DNA of 64,000 nt from Cepaea nemoralis. Lineage: Eukaryota; Mollusca; Gastropoda; Stylommatophora; Helicidae. The notes under the pieces are model-generated. The model worked only from the letters and a program-made list of their open reading frames with translations, searched no databases and had not been told where the DNA came from. Both the position numbers and the translations under genes were made by a program. The stretch is taken from contig JACEFZ010021730.1 in the NCBI GenBank assembly GCA_014155875.1, positions 38,250 to 102,249 on the forward strand. The letters are read 5' to 3'. Shown piece after piece: positions 24,001 through 36,000 of this stretch (the first letter of the stretch is position 1; the number at the start of each line of letters is the position of its first letter).

Positions 24001-27000
24001 ATTGCACACATGATCATTTTCTTGGAAGTTAGAAATCATAACAGGAGGCCATGGAGGCTAGAATATTGTCCTTGAATCCATTTAATCAATCAGTTAGTCA
24101 TTCTATCTGGTCTTTCAATTTATTTAGTCAGTCATTCAGTTTTCTTCTGCAGTGATTCCAAATACTGTTAATATTATTACGTTTCCCCATTTTTATTTGT
24201 TTTCCCAGAATCCCTGTTTTTCAAGATTCTGATTGGTCTTGGCGCCACTTGCCTCAGTTTCCTCATTGTTGATAATTATGAGGTAAGCGTGTGTTATTTT
24301 AACATGAGTTATCTTCATTTCCTTGCCATACATTTGATCATTTAGTCAGATTATTAGAAGTTGTATTTAAACAGAAAGCAGAAGACTGCACCACTGTGGT
24401 ACAAATATAGGGTGTATTTTTAATGACTGTGCAGTGTTTGAAAATATTGCTGGTCCAAGTTTTGTATTCACCCTCTGTTAAGTTCATGCAACATAATTGG
24501 TAAGTACAAAACTTGGAGCTGCAATAAACGATGGACACTGGGAATAACAGAGTCCATGGGAATATTGATACATGAAGCCCATAGGCGGGCACTCTCACGG
24601 TGTTTATACTTCACCTCGACACTGCAAGGTACAAGAGGAACATGATGAGATGAGATGAGACAAAACTTGGATCTGCAATATTTTCAAACACTGCACAGTC
24701 ATTAAAAATACACCCTGTAGAACACCATTTGTTTGGATTGTTTTTTTCTCACATAAAACAACCAGATAGAGAACACAATGTTTTATTTTTCCTCCTTTAC
24801 AAAATAAGTAGATACAGTGCATTTTTGTTATTTCTTCCATTTACAAATTGCATTAAAGCAAAGGAGATGTTTTAGTGTTGTAGAAAAATAATGGAAATGA
24901 TCATTAGAATTGCCAGATTTTTAAGTGCGCTCTGTCTGACCTTTTGCCAAAGGTAGAATGGTGGCTTGGAATGATGGTTGGTAAATAAGCAATGTAGAAA
25001 ACTCTAGTACATGCCTTTTTGTGTGTTGGTATAAGGTGTATTTTTAATGACTGTGCACTGTTTGAAAATATTGCCGTTCCAAGTTTTGTATTTACCTATT
25101 ATGTTGGATGAACTCCACACAGGTCGAATACATAACTTGGACCGGCAATATTTTCAAACACTGTACAGTCATTAAAAACACACAACACTATATAATACTG
25201 TGCTGGTCCCATATTTTATAGACCAATTTATACTCAATAGATGATGTCATCAATATCACGCCAGCTGCCTTTACTACCCTATACAATTCCTGGTAGCCAT
25301 TTTATCCTGGGTCGAGCTGGGAGGAGAGGGAAATGTATTTTTTAATCTACCTGGTTATGAAATTTGAACACAGTACCACTGGGCCAACAGGCAGGTGTGC
25401 TAGCAACTTTGCTACTGTCATACCCCATGAGGATCAGTACAAAGGAAATTAGCCGACTATTACGTCATCAGATATTAGAATATAAAAATAGTCGACTATT
25501 ACGTCATCAGATATTAAATATAAAAATAGTTGAGACCATGTAAAATGTTACAAGCTAGTACAGGATATATATGGAATGTACGTGATGTGCCGTGGACAAC
25601 TTGGTGTTAAATGGTTATCCAATTGGGATAAAAAGCTGAAGAAGAAGACGAAAATCTGCCACTGTTAATGATATATGATATTCTCAGAATTAATTTTAAA
25701 ACGTGAAAAGAAGATAATTCACTGTTTTCTGGTCTGCTTATGCACATTAATATTTTATTATATGAACATGTTTTCCCTTTCATTCACTCACTTTGAACTC
25801 AAGTGTAGTCCTACGCTGGTACTGATTTTTATATGTGGACTAGCTTATTATCAGTGTTTCTCACCATCAGGCCAACCCACTCCGACTTCTGAGGTACTTG
25901 TAATTTACGTTCACAAGTCAAGGGTGAGAAGTCAACATTTTAGTCCAACATACCGGTACATCAGGGGTGGAACCCGCTACCTCACCATCAGCACACCAGA
26001 AGTTAGCAAGCGCTCTTATCCATTCAGCCATGCTGACTTCCTCTATGTGAGCATAAGCGGGCGTATTCGTGAAATTGCCCAGAAGGCTCTGCTAATAATG
26101 TCCTGAGCATGGTCGGACAAAGGTTCAGCGTTTGTCTTTCGCTAAGTGAGTGAAAGACTGTCAGGCCTACAAAATGTGATGGTCCTATCACTTCACAGAC
26201 TCGTGGCAAGTTTCTGCTTCAGGACAATTGGTTTGTTTTTTTTATATTATTTTTTTTTAAATTTTACACATAGATTACATGAAAGAGAGGAAAATTGGAC
26301 TGATGGAAATAGCGGACACCAAAATAAAGGGGGAAGGATGCAAGGAGATCCACCACAGTTACACGTTTGTTTCCTCTGGAGTGGAACAGCAAGAAAGGGC
26401 AAGACACGGTGTGGGAATAGTCAGTTGAACCACAGCTAGCATACACATCTAACAAACCTATGTAGAAGCTTATACAACAACAGTGAATGCAGAGTGAGAG
26501 CAACTGGAGGACACTCAGAACCCTTCACCATAAGATCCGGAGTACGACAAGGTTGTGTCCTGTCCCCTCTCTTGTTTATAACATATATAGACAACATATG
26601 TAAAGAAACCAGCCAAACATAGACTGAAAAAACACTGCATGACGAGAACACAGAAGAAGAACCATCTGCAAATTACACCATTAGAGAACTCCTGTTTGTG
26701 GACGACCAAGCATTATTAGCAAAATCAGAAGCTGAATTACAAGACCACATGAATAGTCTAAACGAAATGTTGAACGAGGGGACTGAGCACGTATGGGAAT
26801 GTCCTGAGTGCAGTGATGTCGGTTCTTAACTCAACTCAACTCAATGTGTAGGGAACATATCATGAAAATTAGCATTTTGTTTAAATTCCAGATTGCTTGA
26901 TTGTTTCTATGTCCCTTTTTAAAATATTGTTATCTTTTTGTGTTTAAAACCGGACAGATTTGTGAGTTTGATAAAATCACTTCTGAAGTGAAAATAACTC

Positions 27001-30000
27001 GCCTTCACTGGTGCCAGTATCTCTTGGGCTGCTTCGGGTGCATCGGCACATCTCCTTATGGTATGTTTAATTTAAATAAAATACATCATAATCATTTCAG
27101 ACTTCATTAGCAGTTGTCTTTGGCTATTCTGTTGCTGTTTTTTTTTTTTAAATTATGCTATCATACTTGTGAAGAGCCTAGCACTGGGACTTAGGGGTAG
27201 TGAACGTGTTACACATTTCCCTGATATCCAGAGTCAAGGGTTCTTAATCAGCCATGGGTGATTTGGGCGCAGATCACTTTGCGATGAATTTTAATGTTAT
27301 AAGGCGCTGGCTGTTCAGAAAAAACAGCCACAAACTACTGAACTAACATTGCTTAGTAAATCACAAAAAGCCCATAAATGCTGAGTTTTATTGCAATGTC
27401 CAAAACAGGACATGCTACTAACTTAACTCACAAATAAATGTTGGCTTGTTGGCCTGGCGGTCACGTGTTTCAAATCCCCATCAAGGCAGATTTTACAATT
27501 TGATTTGGGCTGCCAGGGTAACCCAGCCTAAAACAGATGCTAGGAAATTCGTGGGGAGTAAAGGTGACCTGCGTACTAGTGACAACATCAACCCATCGAG
27601 TGCTGATTGGTTTATAAACATGTGGAGCCAGCACCATATATCCAATATGTGCCTAGCAATGCTGACTTGACTCGTCCCAGCACTATAATAAAGTATGAAA
27701 CCCAGCACTGTAATAAAGTATGAAACCCAGAACTGTAATAAAGTATGAAACCCAGCACTGTAATAAAGTATGAAACCCAGCACTCTAATAAAGTATGAAA
27801 CCCAGCACTGTAATAAAGTATGAAACCCAGCACTCTAATAAAGTACGAAACCCAGCACTCTAATAAAGTATGAAACCCAGCACTGTAATAAAATCAGTCT
27901 TAAATCATGAAAAGTATGAAATCCCAGCACTGTAATAAAGTATGAAACCCAGCACTGTAATAAAGTATGAAACCCAGCACTGTGATAAAGTATGAAACCC
28001 AGCACTGTAATAAAGTATGATACCAAGCACTGTAATAAAATCAGTCTTAAATCATGAAAAGTATGAAACCCAGCACTGTAATCAAATTAATCTTCAATCA
28101 TGAAAAGTAAGAAACCCAGCACTGTAATTCAAACTAGTCTTAAATCATGAAAAGTATGAAACCCAGCACTGTAATCAAATTAATCTTCAATCATGAAAAA
28201 TGGATTTAACTGATTAAGTGCTAGGGGAATGATTAATCGTCTTAAGCAACTTTCTGCATCTGCCGTGAGTCCCATATATCACCGAAATATTATCATTTTA
28301 TTATAATACAATATGTCTGCTACCATATTAACAACATTTAAGTCATAACTGTGACACACCCCTACTTCCCATTTTCCGACATCCATTTTTATTTGGTCCA
28401 CACCTACTTTTTGTTTGGAGCTGAATCTGTTAAGTTGCCACTATTTTGCCGAGCCTGTGCCTTGGTTGGAGCCACAGTAGCCTAGTGGCTAGACGCTGAT
28501 CTGCTGGTCATGGGTTTGATCTGCAGCTGGGCCAGTTCTGATTTTTTTAAATTGGCTTGGGCTCCTAGGTCATACCAGCCTTGAATGGGTACCAGGAATG
28601 TCTTGGGCAGTAAAGATGGCCGGGGTGGTACTGACCACATCACCCATATCTAAGTCATTTTATGGCAGTGAAAATATTGTTTCTGGGGGAAATGCAAAGG
28701 ATACCATGTATGGACAGCACAATGAATGAGACAGTCCTTCACGAAAACAAGTCTTAAAAATCGAGAGGATCGACTTCATTGCACCGGGTTTTATCTCGCA
28801 TGACTCGGTCTGTTTCAGGGCGGCCTGCCGAAAGCTTCACACAAAGCATGAACTCTGTAGCTCTAGTGACGACCCTCAGTAATTTTCGAGGAAAATGCAC
28901 TCGTGGATGGAAAGACGTAGCCCGGAATCAAACCCACAACCTTTGGAGCATGAGGCAGACAGCTTGACCACTTTGCCACAGAGACTCCCCTTCAAGAAAT
29001 AAATTAAAATCAGGAATAAGTAGAGAAATTAATTGTAGACAGTTTAGATTTTTTGGGCACATTATTAGGAGAAATAAGCTTGAAAATTTAGTGACAGCTA
29101 GCAAAATTCTTGGGAAAAGAGCAAGAGAAAGGCAAGAGATACATACCTGGATGAGTTGGCCACATGACATAATCGGGACAAGAAGACAGACCTTCTTCTT
29201 CTTCTTCTTTTGTTCGCTTGAAATATGTCTATAACTTCATTGTTGTCTCTTGTATGAATTTAACTGTCTGTTTTTAGTTCACTCAGCAGTCCATAGAGTT
29301 TATCTTCCATTGTTGTCTCGAGGCCGAATTTGGAATTTTTGTTTTGAAAATTGGAATTGGAATGGAATCTAGGCCAGAAGGTTTGCCTAGATATGTTATA
29401 CTTTGGGCAGTCTTGGAATATATGTTCTGCTGTCTGTGACGCAAATCCACATGTGCACATGGCTGATTCACCAATCTTGAATTTTGTATATATATGTCCT
29501 GTTCTGAGGCGCAGAATATTGACTTGTTCTGGTCTGTCCATAACATGGTAGTCGTCTTGAGCAGCTTTTTGTGGCTTTCTGACTGATTTGATCATTCTTT
29601 TCTTTTGGTGGTATGTAACGAGCACATCAGGCTGTTCTTCTTTTCCTCCTTCCTTAGCCAATCGATCAGCACTGTCATTTCCAGGTATTCCACAGTGGGA
29701 TGGTATCCACTGTATGGTGACCTTATGCTGACTGCTAAGTTCAGAAAGTAGTGTCCTTAGTACTAGCAATTTCCCAGACAGGAGCGCCTTGAGTACTGAT
29801 TTTGCATCTGTCAATAGCACCACAGGTTGTGTACCATTGCTGGTATTTAGTAATTTCTCTGTTGCTGTCTTGATTGCCTCAATTTCAGCATCATAGTTAT
29901 GGCAGTACTTTCCTGTCGGTACTCTGGCCGTGTCCCTAGTATTATTTGGGTATTCTATGTACACTCCCGCTCCTCCATTTCGAACAGCATTTTGTGCTGA

Positions 30001-33000
30001 CCCATCTGTGTAGACTCGGATCTAGAGATCCTGTGGGTATTCTTCATCAAGGAAGCTGAGAGTGGCTGTTCTGTGCTGTACACTGTTCTGTTCTTCCTTG
30101 TCAAATATTCCTCTCATTTTTGTCTGGATTTGTAGTGATAGTCTATGTTCATCTTTCCAAGGAGTTCGCTCTGGAACAGTTGTTAGGGGGATACCAAATG
30201 TGGGCAGATCGGTGGTTTCTCTGCAGTCGTTTGGCCTGGTGGATAAAACTACTTCTTTTCAGCCACCCCATAGCTAGGTTTTCAAACCTGTTCTTCATAG
30301 GGTGGCCTGGCAAGCTGAGGAACTTTTCTGCTTGTATTAGCATTTTCATATCTCTGAGTTCTTTCAGTGCTTGTGTTTTCCCCATCTTCTCTATCTCCCC
30401 TACATGGGTTGATCTCATCCCTCCTGTGGTGACTCTAAGTGCTTGATTTTGCACCTTGTCCAGGTCTTATAGTGTGGTTTTTTATGCTGAACACCACGCA
30501 GGTGACCTGTATTCCAGGTGTGATCGTATGCTCTGTTGATAAACTTTGCTAAGTATTTTCCCTCTGGCTCCCCATGTGGTTCCACTTATCTTTCTCAGGA
30601 TGGCTATTTTCCTTCTGGCTTTTGCTACTGCTTTGTTGATGTGCTTTCTCCATGTCAGCCTGTCATCAAATGTTACTCCAAGCTATGTTGGTTCTTTATC
30701 TTCTATTATGGGTGATCCATTTATTTGGATGATCCCTGCCTTTTGTTTTGGAGAGAGGGTAAATAGAGTGGTGCTGCACTTGTCAGTGTTTATGCTGACA
30801 CACCATCTATTTTTGCCCGTACTACAAATGTATCTTCAGCTCTTTGTAGCGATCTGATGGCCACTGATGCATGTTCAGTTGTGCTCCATAGAACCAGGTC
30901 ATCGGTGTGCATTGCTGCTTTAATTCCATGTGGTAGATTAGCAACAAGATCATTGATGAAGATTAGAAAAAGTGTGGGGGACAAGATTCCGCCCTGGGGA
31001 ACACCATGCCGCAGTAGTACTTTCTTGTTCTTAAGTCTGTCTATCTGTACTCTGACTCTTCTGTTGTGCAAGTATGCTTTCACCCATTTCTACATTCTTT
31101 CATTCACTTTACAGTTTCTTAGTTTCTTCATCAGATTTTCTTTCCAGACTTTGTCAAAGGCTTTCTTCAATCTATCCATGCACAGCTTCTTCTCTTGGAA
31201 TGCATCCTCAATTTCTTGAGAGAGGTAGGTTGTCTGATCTTCCTTAGAGTAGCACTGCCTAAAGCCAGCCTGCTGTGGCACAAGGATGTTTTAACTTTCG
31301 ATGTACCACTGCAGTCTGTGATTGATGATGTGTTCCACTGTTTTGCAGAGACAGCTGGTGAGGCTAATTGGTCTGTAGCTGGAGGCAATGGAACTAATCT
31401 TTCCCTAATTTTAGGAGGGGTATCATGATTGCTTCTCTCCAAGCTTGAGGAACACTGCCTAAGGTCCAGCTGTTATTGAAGATCTTCAACAGCTTTGCTT
31501 TGCCTCTGTTCCTAGGTTCCTGATCATTTCATTGGAGATACCATCAGCTCCTGGTGACTTTCTCATTTTCAGTTTTGATATGGCTAGCTCCAGTCCACTG
31601 ATTGTGATAGGTGCCTCCAGAACCTCATGTAGTATTTCATTCTTTCCTGTATGTTGCCATTTCTCTCAAATCTCTTGTTGCTTGCTTGTTCGCTGGCTGT
31701 GAACTCCAGCGTGAAGTCCTGTATGTCGGATGAATACATCCTGTTGTCCAACATCAATGTGATAGGACCTGAGGTTTGCGTGAGTATCCGTTGTCCCATG
31801 TCTGGCTTATTGATGTGGAGACTGGTGGTTCCTCGCCATGCAGGCAGATACTCTCCGGCTTCGGAGGAGAATCTCTTGTTTCTCTGGACTAATTTTGATA
31901 TTGTTATCTTGTGCGAATGAGTCCGCAAAATAGTCAGCTGTTTGCTTTCCGTTTCCATCTTTATGTAGTGCAATTTTTGAGTTTCTCCCTGTGCCCTCAT
32001 CAGTGTTTTTTTTAGCTTCCACAACTTCCTTATGTCTCTTTCAAAGATCAGTGACTCTGTTTTCTCCTGCCAGCTTTTCCTTCTAGCCTGCAGCTTGACC
32101 CTTTGGAATTTGGCTTTTGCATGCTGGTATTTATTGTGGTGCTTTTGGCTGGGTCTGGCCTCTGCTTGCTTTCAACACACTTCCACATCATTATGCAACT
32201 GTTCCAGTTCACTACTCCAGTAGGGTTTATAATGTTTACGGGCTCCTCTTGGTACTGTTTCTTGTGCTGCCTGTAGTATGCATTTCCCAAACTCTTCAAC
32301 TACTTTATTTATGCCTTTCTCAGTGTTCAGGTTTTTAACCAGTATGCTGGTGCGATGCTTGTACATTGCTCAGTCTGCTTTCTTGTAGTTCCACCTCGAG
32401 AGGGTGCTGCTTTCACTTACAAGCTCATTTTCTAGAGTTAGAAAGAGTGGCCGATGATCACTGCCACCAAGTTGTTTCCCAACAATTTGTTTAATGCTCC
32501 ACTCCAGGTCTGGTAAATGAAAAGCCAGGTCAGATGTAGTTGTAGTTTGTCATGATCTCGAGTAGAAAGTATGTGGGTCGGACGGCTTGTTAATCAAGAT
32601 GAATCTATTCTCATCCTGCCAATCTTCCAGTCTCTCTCCTCTCTAATCCATGTGATCATAGCCCCAGCTCTGCGAGTGGCTGTTGAAATTGCCACACACA
32701 ATCATTTTTTCTTTAAATGGTAGTGTGTCAAGTGTCTGTGGACGGTCACTTGGACAGTAGTAATTGATCATATGAAGGTCTGTATTTCCTGTCTTAAATT
32801 TAAGTGTCTGATACTCAGCCTCTTCCATGTAAACTTCAATTTGGGATGCAGTGATGTTTTTTTTTACAAGGATCAGTATCCCACCCTTATACGCTTTTTC
32901 TTCGTCCAAGATGTTTTCTGGTTCTGTTTTATTTTATTGCTGACTCCCTCCGCATTCAAGTGCATTCTTTTTAGTCTTTGTTTGGTATGGCCAGGTGCTC

Positions 33001-36000
33001 TATTCTCAGGTCCCCTGGCTCCACAGGACATCTGAGAAGGACCTCCAGTTGTTGTGGTTGGACCCTTCTGAGGCATAGGGCCTGGCACTGCACCTGCCTG
33101 GGGGTCCAAAGCAGGGCGAGAACCATAACATTTAGCAGTAGTCGACATATTTCATGGCATAATTGCGTGGCATACTGATTTCTGTGGTGCGCCTCCTGGC
33201 TGGTTGCCTCCATCTTCAGCACCATTTTTTTGCTAGAGCAGACTGGTCTTACTCGAGTTTAGATGTGCAGGCGTGCACACGTGTGTCTGCGCATGCATGT
33301 ACATGCATAAACATCTAGAGCGTACTGGTTATTTTTCGGTGCCAGAAACTCGCCGCTACCCCTTCTCCTGTTAGTTAAAACATTTCCCCACGTGAAGGTC
33401 AGGAGTTGGGCTTTTGCTGCAGAGGTGATGAATGCACAAGCCATTGGGGTATTTATGCAAGGTTGGGCGCTCACCCCAACTCTGCGCCCCGGCTACATAA
33501 CAGCAACATTTGGAACCGAAGACAGACCTGATTGAAGACTCCGATGATCATGTGAGATGAACAGCAGTCACCCAAGCTTATTGGCATGGCACATGATGAT
33601 GATGTAGGAATATCAAGTATGTGCTTTCTTTAGTATGTGCTGATAAAACAAACAAAGTAAGTAGATGTTTGATGCAATGTTTGGGGGAACATGGAGAAAT
33701 TCCAATCACTAATGCATTGTTTGGTGCTTACAGGTGTAAACTCTCTTGGCAGACACCCAATGTAACCAAACTTACATTGTTAAACCATCTTGGTAGACAC
33801 CTAATATAGCTAAATGTGCAGGGTTAATCTCTCCTGGCAGACACCAGATGTAACCAAACCTACAGGGTTAAAACCCTTTTGGCAGACACCCAATGTAACC
33901 AAACTTACAGAGTTAAACCCTCTTTACAGACACCCAAGTGTAACCAAAACTTACAGGGTTCAACTTTCTTGGCAGACACCCAATGTAACCAACCTTACAG
34001 GGTTAAATGCTCTTGGCAGACACCAGATGTAACCAAACATGTCATGATTTGGATGTAATTGTTGGTGAATACTGCATGCATTAACTGTTGTTTCCATTTA
34101 GTGAAAGCCAGGTTAGATGATATCAAGGAAGTGCTAGTTCAGGAGCAAGAGGGCAACTCTTCTGGAAGAGCCTATCATGTAGTTCTCTCCCTTAGAAACG
34201 GGATTCATCTGGGAGTTACCGAGATTTTTACTACTGATGACATCAGGTGAACCATTTCATCAACAAAATTATGCTTGTCTAGTTTTTTGGGGGCCGGTCT
34301 CCCTGGCGAAGGAGTTAAGGACGTTCATAATCCTGTATACCCATGTACGAAACACAGCTGCGCAAGATTTGGCAGCGGGTCGCGTTGCACTGGTTACTTA
34401 CGGAGGTATGTGAGCCGGTCGTTCAGAAAGCAGTGGCAAACTACTGAACGTAAAACTTGCCAAGACATCAACAGCAGCTGAAAAATGCTGGTTTTGGCTG
34501 CAATGTTTTGTAAAAGGATATGCAAAGAGAAATAAAGAAAACAGTTTTTGGGGGGTATTTTTGGGACTTGGTTTGTCTGCCTTCTTTGATGCTTACTCTG
34601 TCAGCCAAATTGCATGTAAAAGGATCCTTGACCTCAGCAAATATATCAGCTCTCTAACTTCCAGGTATATATATAGAAAGAGTGTAATATATATATATTA
34701 CATGTTACCACCCTCAGTCTGAGAGGTGGAGACGGTTACTGCGGCTTTCCGCTGGGTGGATAACAAATTGTACATGCATGTTGTGATTGTAACTGATTCA
34801 CAAAGTATGCTGACAAAGGTGAAGACTGCATGCTTCTTGCAGAATGGCATGCATTGATTCAAAGCTCGCGGGTTGTGAGCTTTCCCTAGATCTTTTCTTC
34901 AGAACACTCTGGTGTGGTTGGAAATGAACAGGCAGACAGAATGGCTGGTGCTGCTTCATTAAGGGGTGATTTGATGCATGATAAGGCAGATGTGGTGACG
35001 GCCCTTTGGGAGTACATGAATAAGGCAGAAGAACAAATAGACAATGATGATCTAGAGAGAATACAGCAGCAAGGAGTGGTCAGAGGATCTGGTTAATAGT
35101 TGGCACACAGAAGTAAAGCAAGACTGACATATAATCAGATAATAGTTGGCACACAGAAGTAAAGCAAGACTGACATATAATCAGATAATAGTTGGCACAC
35201 AGAAGTAAAGCAAGACTGACATATAATCAGATAATAGTTGGCACACAGAAGTAAAGCAAGACTGACATATAATCAGATAATAGTTGGCACACAGAAGTAA
35301 AGCAAGACTGACATATAATCAGATAATAGTTGGCACACAGAAGTAAAGCAAGACTGACATATAATCAGATAATAGTTGGCACACAGAAGTAAAGCAAGAC
35401 TGACATATAATCAGATAATAGTTGGCACACAGAAGTAAAGCAAGACTGACATATAATCAGATAATAGTTGGCACACAGAAGTAAAGCAAGACTGACATAT
35501 AATCAGATAATAGTTGGCACACAGAAGTAAAGCAAGACTGACATATAATCAGATAATAGTTGGCACACAGAAGTAAAGCAAGACTGACATATAATCAGAT
35601 AATAGTTGGCACACAGAAGTAAAGCAAGACTGACATATAATCAGATAATAGTTGGCACACAGAAGTAAAGCAAGACTGACATATAATCAGATAATAGTTG
35701 GCACACAGAAGTAAAGCAAGACTGACATATAATCAGATAATAGTTGGCACACAGAAGTAAAGCAAGACTGACATATAATCAGATAATAGTTGGCACACAG
35801 AAGTAAAGCAAGACTGACATATAATCAGATAATAGTTGGCACACAGAAGTAAAGCAAGACTGACATATAATCAGATAATAGTTGGCACACAGAAGTAAAG
35901 CAAGACTGACATATAATCAGATAATAGTTGGCACACAGAAGTAAAGCAAGACTGACATATAATCAGATAATAGTTGGCACACAGAAGTAAAGCAAGACTG

